NCBI RefSeq assembly: GCF_900639865.1
Contig: NZ_CAAAHX010000012.1
Location: forward strand, 1-64,000
Length of the DNA: 64,000 nt
Direction: 5' to 3'
From: Legionella gresilensis
Lineage (GTDB): Bacteria > Pseudomonadota > Gammaproteobacteria > Legionellales > Legionellaceae
This document shows, piece by piece, positions 8,432 through 20,100 of the stretch (positions within the stretch are counted from its first letter, which is position 1; every line of letters starts with the position of its first letter). The notes below the pieces were generated by a model. The model made no database searches. It worked only from the letters and a program-made list of their open reading frames with translations, and was not told the DNA's origin. The position numbers and the translations under genes are program-made.

Positions 8432-9145
8432 ATGCACACATCAAATTATCTTTATCATGATGGTGAGCAGGAATTGTATGGTTTTCTTGCTTATGACGAT
8501 CGTAATTCGCAACCAAGGCCTGCAGTTTTAGTTGCTCATGACTGGAGCGGTCGTAATGATTTTAGCTGTCAGAAGGCTAAAATGTTAGCGAAAATGGGAT
8601 ACGTTGGGTTTGCATTAGATATGTATGGTCATGCTCGGATTGGTGAAACTGTTGACGAGAAAATGGCGCTTATGCAGCCTTTAGCAGGAGATAGAGGAAT
8701 GCTTCGGGCTCGTATTCGTGCTGCATTTGATGCCCTTATAGGTATGCCTGAAGTGGATAGCACTAAGGTCGCTGCAATAGGCTTTTGTTTTGGCGGTTTA
8801 TGTGTACTTGATCTAGCTCGTAGTGGTGCTGAGCTTAAAGGTGTAGTTAGCTTTCATGGCTTACTCAGTAAACCATCTGATTTAGAAAATCAAAATATTC
8901 AAGCGAAAGTTTTGATTTTACATGGTTTTGATGACCCAATGGTTAAACCTGATCAAGTTAGACAATTTTGCCACGAAATGAATGCTGCTAATGTGGATTG
9001 GCAAGTTCATGTCTATGGTAATACAAAACATGCTTTTTCTAATCCAGAAGCCAATGATGAAAAATTAGGTACAGTTTATAACCCGATCGCCGAAAAACGT
9101 GCTTTACAAGCAATGACTAATTTTTTACAAGAAATTTTTAGTTAA
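8432..9145 (+). CDS. Dienelactone hydrolase family protein
   Basis: A 237-residue cytoplasmic alpha/beta hydrolase. The nucleophile elbow is GFCFGG, with Cys in place of Ser as in carboxymethylenebutenolidase; the acid is in GFDDPMVKPDQ and the histidine in NTKHAFSNP. The whole length fits the family, whose members open lactones or act as general esterases. The true substrate cannot be told, because no aromatic-degradation genes are nearby. An AAGGA Shine-Dalgarno (about 8421-8425) supports the start. It appears to be monocistronic. Confidence 0.92.
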   Translation: MHTSNYLYHDGEQELYGFLAYDDRNSQPRPAVLVAHDWSGRNDFSCQKAKMLAKMGYVGFALDMYGHARIGETVDEKMALMQPLAGDRGMLRARIRAAFDALIGMPEVDSTKVAAIGFCFGGLCVLDLARSGAELKGVVSFHGLLSKPSDLENQNIQAKVLILHGFDDPMVKPDQVRQFCHEMNAANVDWQVHVYGNTKHAFSNPEANDEKLGTVYNPIAEKRALQAMTNFLQEIFS

Positions 9146-9203
9146 AATCTTTAACAGCAAGATATTGAATTTAAATTAAAGTAGCTTGTTATTTAATTAA
9201 ATA

Positions 9204-10307
9204 TTATTTTAAGCTAGCTAATGCGTCTGGAATAATTGCAGGACTTGATATAGGTATCACGAGTTGGTTGGCTTGTAAGGACCAATCTATTTTTTTCAAA
9301 TCGATTTTCTGTAAAGTAGGATTCGTATAGGATTTAAAATAAAAAATCCCATGAGTTAAATCTTTAAAAACAGTCCATTGTGTTTTATCTAGATTATCCT
9401 CTGTATCAGGTGTGCCTTTTTCTCCTCTAATAAAACCAAAGGGGATATCAACATTATTTAAAATATGTTCGCTTAATAGGAGGGCATTTAAGGCATCTCG
9501 GACGGGCATCGCTGTTTGTTGTAACATGGCTACTTTAACAAAACGGGAGGGCGGGGAAGGATCGCCTGGTAAACCTATCAAACCTGAGCCTTGTCCTGTG
9601 CCTGAATAAATAATGTCATCATACTTAATGACTTTCGGGGCATAAGGTGAGAGATTAACATAGTTCTGTAAATTAGTAATTTGCCAATCAAATGTTGGTG
9701 CATTCGTTAATATTCCAAGTGGATTATGATAAGTCTTAATCCGGCCATTAATAAACTCTATCACTAAACTTTTACCTGTTTTTTCAGTGACAATAGCGTG
9801 GGCTGGTAAAACTGCTAATTTACCTGCCATTTTAATGGGTGTTGCGAAAACATAAATCGTTTGAATGGCCTGCTCTACTTCATCAACCGAGCTAAAATTA
9901 CCTAAAATCCAGTCTCCCAGAAAGGTATAGGGGATCGCCTTATTATTATAATTGGCCTCTACCGTGGGGTATTTCGTATAGCCTGGTAAGTAAAGGTAAC
10001 CAAATGAAAGCCCTTTTTCATTCATACCATCTAAAGCTTGGCCTGTTAGAAAAAAATCTGCAAACAAATAGCCATATTGAGCTGTCCAACTCATAGTAGG
10101 CGTACCGTCTTCACGGCTCGTTTTAAACTGCTTATTAGGTGGTGAATTCATAATTCTTGATTGTAAATCTGGGCCAAATTCTAAAGTCCGGCCAACAATG
10201 AGTGATTGATCAAGTGCTTTGATCTGAATATTAGTGCAGGCATTAAGTAGATTTGAAAATAATAAAATAAAGAAAAAAATACATGGATAAGTTGTTAGTC
10301 TTTTCAT
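9204..10307 (-). CDS. Exported linear-amide C-N hydrolase (choloylglycine hydrolase / penicillin V acylase family)
   Basis: A 367-residue Ntn-hydrolase. After a hydrophobic leader (residues 1-23) comes C24-TNIQIKALDQSLIVGRTLEF, the family N-terminus, in which the cysteine exposed by processing is the nucleophile and the Arg of GRTLEF belongs to the active site. LTNAPTFDWQITNL and the SSPSRFVKVA-like segment (SPPSRFVKVAMLQ) are also typical. It would act in the periplasm or outside on amides such as N-acyl amino acids, N-acyl homoserine lactones, bile salts or penicillin V; which one is not decidable. The cleavage region LLNAC also resembles a lipobox, which would be incompatible with a free nucleophile. 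Confidence 0.88.
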   Translation of the reverse strand: MKRLTTYPCIFFFILLFSNLLNACTNIQIKALDQSLIVGRTLEFGPDLQSRIMNSPPNKQFKTSREDGTPTMSWTAQYGYLFADFFLTGQALDGMNEKGLSFGYLYLPGYTKYPTVEANYNNKAIPYTFLGDWILGNFSSVDEVEQAIQTIYVFATPIKMAGKLAVLPAHAIVTEKTGKSLVIEFINGRIKTYHNPLGILTNAPTFDWQITNLQNYVNLSPYAPKVIKYDDIIYSGTGQGSGLIGLPGDPSPPSRFVKVAMLQQTAMPVRDALNALLLSEHILNNVDIPFGFIRGEKGTPDTEDNLDKTQWTVFKDLTHGIFYFKSYTNPTLQKIDLKKIDWSLQANQLVIPISSPAIIPDALASLK

Positions 10308-10379
10308 TTTAAACTCTAAATGTCGATAGTTGGTTTTTAAAACGTAATTCTGTTAAATAAGTTTACCAAGCCTCAGTAA

Positions 10380-11774
10380 TTAAATATTTGCCATGTTCGT
10401 TTGGTAACTATTATTATTAATTAAATAAAATAATCGGATCCATAAAAAACCACTAATCAAAATTAAAAAACCAGCCATAAATAAGGTGTAATTAGCATGG
10501 TTTTTAAAAATATAGTTGTAAACAAGAGGTAAAATAAAACCGCCAAAAATTTGAGGCAAAGTAACGCTAATATTAAAAATACCTAAATAGGTTCCGTTGC
10601 TGTCTTTTGGCAAATACTTAAGAACAATGACATAGGGTAAGACAACTAAACTTCCCCAAAAAATACCAATACATGTGCAGCTAAAAAACATACTAACGGG
10701 GGTGGTTTTAAAACATATTAAAGAAATACCCAGTCCACCTAATAATAAAGCAGTACCATGAATTTTTTCACTTTTAATATATTTTGACAAACTAAAAACA
10801 ATTAGAGTGAAAACGAGGCTAATACATTGATAAAGCGAAAAATAATAAGAGACATCTAAACTTACTTGATGCATGATTGCTTTATAGTGTTCAGAATCAC
10901 TTACTATTACATTTCTAGGCAGATGATAAACCTGTTGCGCTACACACAAGCTAAAGTAAAGCCAAAAGGTAAATATACCTATCCAAGCGATGCAATTAAT
11001 GGTTAAAACTTTTAAAAAAATAGGATGCGTATTTTTAATTTCTATCTTAATCGACTTGGCTTTATAAAACAGTTCTTTGACTAAAGAAATAAAAAGGCCT
11101 TTCGTAATAGGTGCATCATGAGTTGGCTTTTCTTTCGTTTTTCTGAAAAAATAAATTAACGTGATGAGTAACATAATACCTGTAAATACATAGGCGCCTA
11201 CTAAATTGGGAGGAATGGCATAGACGTTGTTTAGGGTATTTTCATGATTGTTATTTATAAAAATTTTTTGAATTGCATTAGGTAAGTAGGCCCCACAAAC
11301 GCCGCCTAAACCTGAAAAAAAAGCAAAGATTGAAAAGGCGCGAGTGCGGGTTATATTTTCCTGGAAAAAGTCGGCAGTTAAAGCACGTAGCCCTTCAGCG
11401 CTACCATTGATGCTGCAATCAATTAAAAAAGTAAACCAAACAATGTAAATAATTGAACTTGAAAGTGGTAATAATAAAAAAGAAAAAGCAGCGCAAATTC
11501 CCCAACCTATAATATAGGGCTTACGTTTACCATAACTCGTTGAACTGTTATCACTTAGATAGCCAACAATAGGCTGAATGAGCATGCCAGTTAGAGGAGG
11601 AATTAACCATAATAATGGAATGGATGCATCACTTGCACCGACTAATTTCAACAAGACAGTTAAATTTGAAAGTTGAAAGGTAAAGCAGAAATTAATAGCA
11701 AATGCTAATAATGCTAGACCTAAATATTTCAACTTGAAAATTTTTTCCATCCAGCAATCCCTTGACTGTTTCAT
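10380..11774 (-). CDS. MFS transporter, SLC45/sugar-transporter-like
   Basis: A 464-residue major facilitator protein with about twelve hydrophobic segments. The segment LIPPLTGMLIQPIVGYLSDNSS followed by YGKRKPYIIGWG matches the first cytoplasmic loop of SLC45 / bacterial sucrose-maltose transporters. It lies divergently upstream of the glgE-treY cluster, which makes a sugar substrate such as glucose, maltose or trehalose attractive, but that is inference from position. An internal Met at residue 9 (ATG at 11750) is an alternative start and places the N-terminus nearer the first helix. Confidence 0.82.
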   Translation of the reverse strand: MKQSRDCWMEKIFKLKYLGLALLAFAINFCFTFQLSNLTVLLKLVGASDASIPLLWLIPPLTGMLIQPIVGYLSDNSSTSYGKRKPYIIGWGICAAFSFLLLPLSSSIIYIVWFTFLIDCSINGSAEGLRALTADFFQENITRTRAFSIFAFFSGLGGVCGAYLPNAIQKIFINNNHENTLNNVYAIPPNLVGAYVFTGIMLLITLIYFFRKTKEKPTHDAPITKGLFISLVKELFYKAKSIKIEIKNTHPIFLKVLTINCIAWIGIFTFWLYFSLCVAQQVYHLPRNVIVSDSEHYKAIMHQVSLDVSYYFSLYQCISLVFTLIVFSLSKYIKSEKIHGTALLLGGLGISLICFKTTPVSMFFSCTCIGIFWGSLVVLPYVIVLKYLPKDSNGTYLGIFNISVTLPQIFGGFILPLVYNYIFKNHANYTLFMAGFLILISGFLWIRLFYLINNNSYQTNMANI

Positions 11775-11892
11775 TTTTTAAGATAGGGTAATAAGTAAAA
11801 TTATTCAACTATTTAGGCCATTTTAAAAATAGAAAATTGAAAAAAAAATTTTTATGCCTGTGATTTTAACACTATGTTTAGGAATGGATGCC

Positions 11893-13881
11893 ATGTTAAA
11901 AACAGAACAAAATCCGGTAATGGATATCAATCAAAATAAGCAAGAAATAGTTGGGTTAAAAAGAGTATGGATTAGCAATGTTTACCCTGAAATAGATAAC
12001 GGGCAATTTCCAGCTAAACGGATTATTAATGATATTGTCACAATCGAAGCGGATATTTTTTGTGATGGCATTGATGAGATTCAGGCCGTTTTATTTTATA
12101 AACACGAAAAGGATGAAAATTGGCAGCAAACTTATTTTTCGCCTTTAAATAATGATCGTTTTCAAGCATCTTTTGCTGTGGAAAAATTAGGCAATTATTT
12201 TTATAAAATTCAAGCTTGGATTGATGAATTTAATACTTGGAAGAAAAGATTTTTTAAAAAGCTATCTTTAAAAGATGATGTTGAAGTAGAAAAATTAATT
12301 GGTATTGAATTACTTAAGCGAAATTATCAAGATGTAGTACCTGAAATCGTTAAATCAACATTAGAAAAATTTTCGGTAACAAAGCAAACTGAACAGCTAG
12401 AAAAATTATTAAATAACAAAAAATTACTGCAATGGGTACAAAGAGAATTAAAGCCCAATTTTATTACGGTATATCCTTATGAGTTAACAATTAGCGTTGA
12501 TCGTGAAAAAGCACGCTTCAGTACTTGGTATGAATTATTTCCTCGTTCAGTTACCAATGATCTAAACAGGCATGGCACCTTTCAAGATGTCATAAATTAT
12601 TTACCAACTATTAAAGAAATGGGTTTTGACGTGCTTTATATGCCTCCTATTCATCCAATTGGCACTACTAATAGAAAAGGTAAAAATAATAGTGCCAAGG
12701 CAGCAGAAGATGATCCAGGTAGTCCATGGGGAATAGGCTCTTCTCTTGGTGGTCATAAAAGTATTCATCCTGAATTAGGCACCTTAGATGATTTTCGCCA
12801 GATGATAAAGCGAGCTAAGGAATTAGATATTGAAATTGCACTTGATTTTGCTTTGCAATGTAGCCCTGATCATCCTTATTTAAAAAAGCATCCCAATTGG
12901 TTTAAACATCGCCCTGATGGCACTCTACAATATGCAGAAAATCCACCTAAAAAATATCAAGATATTTATCCTCTTGATTTTGCCACAACTGAATGGCCAG
13001 CTATGTGGGAAGAATTTAAATCAATTATCTTATTTTGGATTAAGCAAGGCGTTAAAATATTTCGTGTCGATAATCCACATACTAAACCCTTTATTTTTTG
13101 GCAATGGTTAATTAAAGAAATTAAAGCGCTACACCCTGATGTACTTATGTTAGCTGAAGCCTTTACTCGTCCAAAAATTATGTATCAATTAGCAAAAGGT
13201 GGCTTTTCTCAATCCTACACTTATTTTGCTTGGCGAAATACGAAAGAAGAATTAATACAGTATTTAACTGAATTAAATTCGCCACCCGTTATAGATTTTT
13301 TTCGGCCTAACTTTTGGACAAACACACCAGATATTTTGACAGAATTTTTGCAGAAAGGTGGGCGTCCGGCCTTTATTATTCGCTTTATGTTAGCTGCAAC
13401 ATTAAGTAGTAATTATGGTATGTATGGGCCTGCTTATGAAAATTGTATCAATGAACCTTTGCATGAAGGTTCTGAAGAGTATTTAAATTCAGAAAAATAT
13501 ACTATCCATCAGTGGCAAAAAACTAAAGATAATATTAGCGATATTATCGCGCAAGTAAATGAGATTAGAAGACAACATAAAGCGTTACAAAATATGATTT
13601 CACTTCACTTTTATTCGACTGATAATCCAGAGCTCATTTGTTACAGTAAATATACTGCTGATAAAAATAATATTATTTTGGTTGTGGTTAATTTAGATTA
13701 TCAATACAAGCAAGCAGGTTTTATTGATATTAATTTTGAAAAATTCGGCATTAAGCAAGGGCCTTTTAAAGTTCATGATTTATTAACAGACGATATATAC
13801 ACCTGGCATAATGGACGATGTTATGTCGAGCTAAATCCAGGGAAAGATCAATATGCGCATATTTTCCAGGTAAGGAATTAA
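11893..13881 (+). CDS. glgE: Alpha-1,4-glucan:maltose-1-phosphate maltosyltransferase
   Basis: A GH13_3 enzyme that transfers maltosyl units from maltose-1-phosphate to alpha-1,4-glucan. Family hallmarks are WYELFPRS, DVLYMPPIHPIG, IALDFALQCSPDHPY, the nucleophile Asp393 in FRVDNPHTKPF and the acid/base in LAEAFTRPKI. The N-terminal 120 residues form the S/N domain. I chose ATG 11893 (662 residues) because TAGGA lies 9 nt upstream and the catalytic Asp then falls at the position expected for known GlgE proteins; in-frame ATGs at 11854 and 11884 would add 13 or 3 residues. It is the first gene of the glucan/trehalose cluster and ends 7 bp before treS. Confidence 0.95.
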   Translation: MLKTEQNPVMDINQNKQEIVGLKRVWISNVYPEIDNGQFPAKRIINDIVTIEADIFCDGIDEIQAVLFYKHEKDENWQQTYFSPLNNDRFQASFAVEKLGNYFYKIQAWIDEFNTWKKRFFKKLSLKDDVEVEKLIGIELLKRNYQDVVPEIVKSTLEKFSVTKQTEQLEKLLNNKKLLQWVQRELKPNFITVYPYELTISVDREKARFSTWYELFPRSVTNDLNRHGTFQDVINYLPTIKEMGFDVLYMPPIHPIGTTNRKGKNNSAKAAEDDPGSPWGIGSSLGGHKSIHPELGTLDDFRQMIKRAKELDIEIALDFALQCSPDHPYLKKHPNWFKHRPDGTLQYAENPPKKYQDIYPLDFATTEWPAMWEEFKSIILFWIKQGVKIFRVDNPHTKPFIFWQWLIKEIKALHPDVLMLAEAFTRPKIMYQLAKGGFSQSYTYFAWRNTKEELIQYLTELNSPPVIDFFRPNFWTNTPDILTEFLQKGGRPAFIIRFMLAATLSSNYGMYGPAYENCINEPLHEGSEEYLNSEKYTIHQWQKTKDNISDIIAQVNEIRRQHKALQNMISLHFYSTDNPELICYSKYTADKNNIILVVVNLDYQYKQAGFIDINFEKFGIKQGPFKVHDLLTDDIYTWHNGRCYVELNPGKDQYAHIFQVRN

Positions 13882-13888
13882 TAATAAC

Positions 13889-16800
13889 ATGACAGATTTA
13901 ACACAAGCGGAATGGTATAAAGATGCAGTCATCTATCAAATTCATGTGCGTAGTTTTTATGATAGTAATGATGACGGTATTGGTGATTTTAAAGGATTAA
14001 TCCAGAAATTAGATTACATTGAATTCTTAGGCGTTAATACCATCTGGTTACTACCTTTTTATCCTTCACCATTAAAAGATGAGGGTTATGATATTGCTGA
14101 TTACATGAGTATCAACCCGATTTATGGCACGCTTAGAGATTTTAAAAAATTTTTAAAAGAAGCGCATGCAAGAAATATCCGAGTTATTACAGAATTAGTT
14201 ATTAACCATACTTCGAATCAGCATGAGTGGTTTCTTAAATCACGTTCAGCGAAGCCAGGTTCCTATTGGCGTAATTTTTATGTCTGGAGTGATACAGCTG
14301 AAGAGTATTCTGATGCGCGTATTATTTTTAGAGATTTTGAACCTTCTAACTGGACTTGGGATCATATCGCTAATGCTTATTATTGGCATCGATTTTATGC
14401 TCACCAACCTGATTTAAATTATGATAATCCTGCGGTCCAAAAAGAGATTTTTAAAATTGTCGATTTTTGGTTAGGTCTGGGTGTGGATGGTTTACGCTTA
14501 GATGCTATCCCTTATTTATTTCAACGTGAAGGTACCAATTGTGAAAATTTACCCGAAACGCATGAGTTTTTAAAAAAATTAAATTGCCACATTACATCAA
14601 AATTTGAAAATCGTTTTTTACTAGCTGAAGCTAATCAATGGCCAGAAGATGCCGTTAATTATTTTGGTAGGGGTGATGAATGCCAAATGGCTTTTCATTT
14701 TCCTTTAATGCCCAGAATGTATATGGCTGTGCAAATGGAAGATAGATTTCCGATTCTTGATATTATTGAGCAGACACCACCTATCCCTCAAAATTGTCAA
14801 TGGGCAATTTTTTTGCGTAATCACGATGAATTAACATTAGAAATGGTCACGGATGAAGAGCGAGACTATATGTATCGTATGTATGGTCAAGACCTGCAAA
14901 TGCGTATTAATTTAGGTATTCGCCGACGCTTAGCGCCATTGATGAGTGGTGATCGAAGAAAAATAGAACTTCTCAATGCACTCTTATTTTCCATGCCTGG
15001 AACACCGGTGATGTATTATGGGGATGAAATTGGTATGGGTGATAATATTTATTTAGGTGATCGTAATGGCGTAAGAACGCCTATGCAATGGTCTAATGAT
15101 AATAATGCTGGTTTTTCTAACGCGACACCACAAAAATTGTATTTACCTGTAATTATTGATCCTGAATATAATTATCAAGCTATTAATGTTAAGTTACAGC
15201 AGCAAAATTCACAATCACTTCTATGGTGGATGAAAAGATTAATAGAAGTCCATGGGCTATACCTCGCTTTCAGTCGTGGCACTATAGAATTTTTAGATTC
15301 GGATAATAATAAAATCCTTGCTTTTTACAGAGTATATGAAGAGCAAGTTATTTTAGTTCTTATTAATTTATCTCGCTTTACTCAAAGTTTTAAATTAGAT
15401 TTATCAAAATATGCCAATTATTCACTTACTGAAGTTTTTGGTAAATCATCATTCCCAATAATTACGGATTTACCCTATTTTTTTGTGCTTTACCCCTATG
15501 GTTTTTTATGGTTAGAGATTAACAAACCGGATACACAACATAAACTAGCTGCTACCCATAAACATGAGGTCTTAACAATTAAAGATAAATGGAGCGACTT
15601 ACTTGCTTCTTCAGAGAGAAAGAAGTTAGAAAAGATATTGGCACATTACCTCGTCGATTGTCGTTGGTTTAGATCAAAAAGCCATGCTATTGCTAAAGTG
15701 GCGATTATCGATCACATTTTAATTAAAAATTCAACGACACCAGTTTATCTTTTATTAGTGAATGTAGAATTTAATGATAAGGAAGCTGAGCAGTATTTCA
15801 TGTTCATTACCGCTGAGACTAATGAAGATAATCTATATACGTCTGACCAACCTGCTAAAATCATCTGCTCACTTGTCGACAAAAATAAGAAAATCTCTTA
15901 TTTAATTGATGCCATGTATTCTTCAGGCTCTTGGAAAGATGTTTTTCATATTTTTAGTGCTAATAAAACATTGCCGGGCGCTAACGGTAACATGGAAGTA
16001 AAAGTTAATAGTCTTTATAAGAAAATAGTCTCAAATCGTGATGAATCTATTGAAATTAAAGCGTTAGCAGTTGATCAATCGAATACGTCTATTTTATATG
16101 GTAAAACAGCGCTTTTAAAAATTTATCGGCGTTGTGAGTTTGAAGAGAATCCCGAAGTTGAAATTAGTCAGTTCCTAGCGCAGCAAAAAGATTTTAAATC
16201 CTCAAAGATTGCTTGTACTTTAAAATACCATCATAAAAATAAAATCATGACGGTGGGCATTATTCAAGAGTATATTCCTAATGCCGGTAATGCTTGGGAG
16301 CATACCGTTAATTCTATTGCTAATTTAATTGAGCAAATGGATCTTTCCATACCAGCCAAGATTACAACTTTCCGTGTGTATCCTTGGCAAAAAATTATTC
16401 CTGCTCTACCCAAAGAAGTTGTTGAGTCATTAGGTCTATACGCTCATTCAGTGATTATTTTAGCAGAGCGTACAGCACAAATGCATATCGCCTTAGCTGC
16501 GGAAACAGATAATAAGCATTTTGCTGCAGAACATTTCACATTATTTGATCAACGAAGTCTATATCAGTCGTTACGCAATGCTTTTATTAAGACCTCAGCT
16601 TTATTTAAATCAGCTACGATTAAACTTGATGAGGAGTTACAAGCAAAGATTGATAAATTTACCATGAACAAAGATTTGCTGTTAGAGCAGGTAAAATCTA
16701 TCTTGCAGCATAAAATAGGTGGTAAAAAAATTCGTTGTCATGGTGATTACCATTTAGGTCAAATTCTCTATACAGGTAATGATTTTGTCATTATTGATTA

Positions 16801-17167
16801 TGAAGGCGAACCAGGTAGGCCTTTATCAGAAAGAAAAATAAAACGTCCGCCACTAAGGGACATCGCTGGAATTTTACGTTCATTTCATTATGCATTATAT
16901 ACGGTGTTAAACAACAAAACGGTTTTTTCTACTGCGCATCATTTTGATGCGGAAGAATGGTATTGTTGGGTAAGTCATTTATTTATTAATACTTATCTGG
17001 ATTATCCAGGTATTAAAAATCTAATGCCTAAAGGAGCAGAGTGTTTTGCCCTACTGCTTAAAGCATTTATGTTTGAAAAGGTATTACATGAAATCGAATA
17101 TGAAATAAATAATCGGCCTGACTGGTTGTATGTACCCTGTAAAGGGTTAATTCAGCTTCTGGAGTGA
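13889..17167 (+). CDS. treS: Trehalose synthase / maltokinase fusion
   Basis: A 1092-residue two-domain protein. Residues 1 to about 560 are GH13_16 trehalose synthase ([40 protein letters not shown] with the nucleophile Asp, [23 protein letters not shown]), which interconverts trehalose and maltose. Residues about 565 to 1092 are a maltokinase ([12 protein letters not shown] near the start, [10 protein letters not shown] near 950, [15 protein letters not shown]) that makes maltose-1-phosphate with ATP, the donor for GlgE encoded just upstream. The fusion channels maltose to the kinase and is known in other bacteria. The gap to the next gene is 10 bp. Confidence 0.95.
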   Translation: MTDLTQAEWYKDAVIYQIHVRSFYDSNDDGIGDFKGLIQKLDYIEFLGVNTIWLLPFYPSPLKDEGYDIADYMSINPIYGTLRDFKKFLKEAHARNIRVITELVINHTSNQHEWFLKSRSAKPGSYWRNFYVWSDTAEEYSDARIIFRDFEPSNWTWDHIANAYYWHRFYAHQPDLNYDNPAVQKEIFKIVDFWLGLGVDGLRLDAIPYLFQREGTNCENLPETHEFLKKLNCHITSKFENRFLLAEANQWPEDAVNYFGRGDECQMAFHFPLMPRMYMAVQMEDRFPILDIIEQTPPIPQNCQWAIFLRNHDELTLEMVTDEERDYMYRMYGQDLQMRINLGIRRRLAPLMSGDRRKIELLNALLFSMPGTPVMYYGDEIGMGDNIYLGDRNGVRTPMQWSNDNNAGFSNATPQKLYLPVIIDPEYNYQAINVKLQQQNSQSLLWWMKRLIEVHGLYLAFSRGTIEFLDSDNNKILAFYRVYEEQVILVLINLSRFTQSFKLDLSKYANYSLTEVFGKSSFPIITDLPYFFVLYPYGFLWLEINKPDTQHKLAATHKHEVLTIKDKWSDLLASSERKKLEKILAHYLVDCRWFRSKSHAIAKVAIIDHILIKNSTTPVYLLLVNVEFNDKEAEQYFMFITAETNEDNLYTSDQPAKIICSLVDKNKKISYLIDAMYSSGSWKDVFHIFSANKTLPGANGNMEVKVNSLYKKIVSNRDESIEIKALAVDQSNTSILYGKTALLKIYRRCEFEENPEVEISQFLAQQKDFKSSKIACTLKYHHKNKIMTVGIIQEYIPNAGNAWEHTVNSIANLIEQMDLSIPAKITTFRVYPWQKIIPALPKEVVESLGLYAHSVIILAERTAQMHIALAAETDNKHFAAEHFTLFDQRSLYQSLRNAFIKTSALFKSATIKLDEELQAKIDKFTMNKDLLLEQVKSILQHKIGGKKIRCHGDYHLGQILYTGNDFVIIDYEGEPGRPLSERKIKRPPLRDIAGILRSFHYALYTVLNNKTVFSTAHHFDAEEWYCWVSHLFINTYLDYPGIKNLMPKGAECFALLLKAFMFEKVLHEIEYEINNRPDWLYVPCKGLIQLLE

Positions 17168-17177
17168 AAAATTCAGC

Positions 17178-20100
17178 ATGGATAAAATAAATAAGGATAG
17201 TTCGAAAAAAGCACTCTTAGATTTAGCTAAAGATGCAGGTATTTTACTTTCTTATGAAAATGCCTGGAAAAAAAAGGTAAAAGCAACCCCTGAAGTGATT
17301 ATATGTCTTTTAAATCGCCTAGGAATACCTATAGAAAAAATTGAACAAGCACCTGAGTTTTTAAAAAAATCAATTGAAAAAAAGGTTGCTGAAAAAATTG
17401 ATAAAAATTTTGTTTTGTGGGACGGCAAAGCTAAAGAAATTCCTATACTTTTAACTCAGGATGAAGTAAAGGCGCAGCTTGGTTACGTTATTACCCTTGA
17501 AGATGGCTCCTTAATTAAGGAATCTATTGATCTTGATAAGATTAAATCAAAGCGTAAACAAACCTATGGCGTAAAGTATATAGAAAAATTAATTCGTATG
17601 CCTACATTACCGATCGGTTACCATCAGTTACAAATAACATTACTCTCAAAAAAATATACAAGCCTGTTAATTGCGGCACCTACAAAATTTTATACCAAGA
17701 ATATTGCTAAAGAGCCATGCTACGGCGTGTTTGCCCCAATCTATGCGCTTCATGATGAATTCACTAATCAATGTGGTGATTTATCGACATTTGCTCATTT
17801 TTCTCAATGGTTAGCCGAACAAGATGCTAAAATTGTTGCAACAATGCCTTTTTTCGCGAGCTTTTCTGAAAGTCATTGTGAGCCTAGTCCTTATTCGCCT
17901 GTAAGTCGCTTATTTTGGAATGATTTATATCTCAATTTAAATCATCTTGATAATGAAGTAGAAGAAGACAATAAAGGTGATAGTGAAGAGACATTAAATG
18001 ATCAAAGCTTAGTTAATTATACTTTAGCTGCAAAAACAAAACGGCAACTATTTACAAAACATATTGAATCCTTGTTAGCTAATCCTGAATTACAAGAGCA
18101 GCTTCAAGTTTATCGGGAAAAACGTCCTCTAATTGAGCAATATTCTCTATTTAGAGCAAAAAACGAAGTAGATAATCAAACTTGGCATGCATGGACTGCT
18201 AAAGATAGAAAAGGCAAACTTAAATTAAACGCGGATTTAGAAAAATATTATCATTACCATCTTTTAGCGCAGTGGCAATTTGATAAGCAATTAAAATCAT
18301 TTAAAGAAGAACTTAATCGACGTGGCCAACTGCTTTATTTAGATTTACCTGTAGGTGTCCATAAAGATGGCTTCGACACTTGGTATTTTCAAGATAGTTT
18401 TTTAGAAGGTATTAGTATTGGTGCACCACCTGATCCTGTGTTTAAACAAGGTCAGAATTGGGGTTCTCCGCCTTTAAGTCCTGCAACCTTAAAGGACACA
18501 AACTTTAACTACTTTATTTTAATGCTGCGTAATATTTTTCAATATGTAGATATTTTGCGTATTGATCATGTGATGGGTTTTAATCGCTTATTCTGGATCC
18601 CTGATAATTTTCCAATTGCTGAGGGTGTTTATGTGCAATACCCGGCAGAAGAGATGTATGCCATTTTATCGATTGAGTCTAATCGCCACAAAGCGTCTAT
18701 TATAGGTGAGAATTTGGGTTGTGTTCCGCCTATAACAGATGAAATGATGCAACAGCATGATATGATTCAAATGAATATTACTCAATATTTATTAGAATCA
18801 AAACTGCCGCTTGAGCCTTTACATGAATTAATGCTTACTAGTTTAAATACGCATGATATGCCGACTTTCTTTGCATTTTGTCAGGGATTAGATATCGAAC
18901 GAGATAAAGAGGAAAAAAATTTATCGCCAAAAGCATATCATGACGCTATTCAAACACGGAAAAAACAAATTCTGTTCTTAAGAAAAACGTTAGCTAAGCA
19001 CAAGCTAGATGAAGATGATTTACTTGAATCAAGCCTTAAATTACTTGCTATCAGTAAAGCTAAGATCTTAATTATAAACATCGAAGATTTATGGCAAGAA
19101 ACTGAGTCTCAGAATATACCGGCTAGCGGGCCTGATAAACCCAATTGGCGCAGGAAATTTGTTTATTCTATTGAGCAGATTAAAACAATGTCTTCGGTAA
19201 ATCATCTTTTGCATATGATAAGAGAATTAAGGCCAAAAAGATCTAAAATTTCTAAAAAGCATAAACAGTTCTCATTAATAAGTAAGGATGATTTATATTT
19301 ATTTAATGAAGGGACACACTATCAACTTTATGATCATTTAGGTGCTCATTATATTTCTAAACAAGGAATAAAAGGAGTTTATTTCGCAGTATGGGCGCCA
19401 AATGCGCATTATGTTTCCGTAGTAGGGAGCTTTAATTTCTGGAATCGTGGCGAAAATCCTATGGCCACAGTCGATGATTCTGGGATTTGGGAAGCTTTCA
19501 TTCCCAATGCGAACCCAGGTGATTTATATAAATTCTATATTGAATCAAAATATCATCACTACAAGACAGAAAAAGCAGATCCATTTGCATTTTTACAAGA
19601 AGTGCCGCCAAACACAGCGTCTATTGTTTGGCATTCTAATTATCAGTGGCATGATGAAACATGGATGAATAAACGGCGGGAACATCAACGTCTAAATGCG
19701 CCTATTTCAATTTATGAAGTCCATTTAGGTTCTTGGCGGCGAGTACCCGAAGAAGGGGGGCGTTTTTTAAATTACCGCGAACTGGCACCGTTGCTTACAG
19801 AATATGTTTTAAAAATGAATTTCACCCATGTTGAATTCTTACCGATTATGGAACATCCCTTTTATGGTTCCTGGGGATATCAGACACTTGGGTATTTTGC
19901 GCCGACTGCTCGTTATGGTAGCCCTGATGACTTTAAATATTTAGTTGATTACCTGCATCAGCATGATATTGGTGTCATACTTGATTGGGTGCCTTCTCAT
20001 TTTCCCAATGATGAGCATGGTTTAGCTTATTTTGATGGTACCCATCTGTTTGAACATAGCGATCCTAGAAAAGGGTTTCATCCCGATTGGAAAAGTGCCA

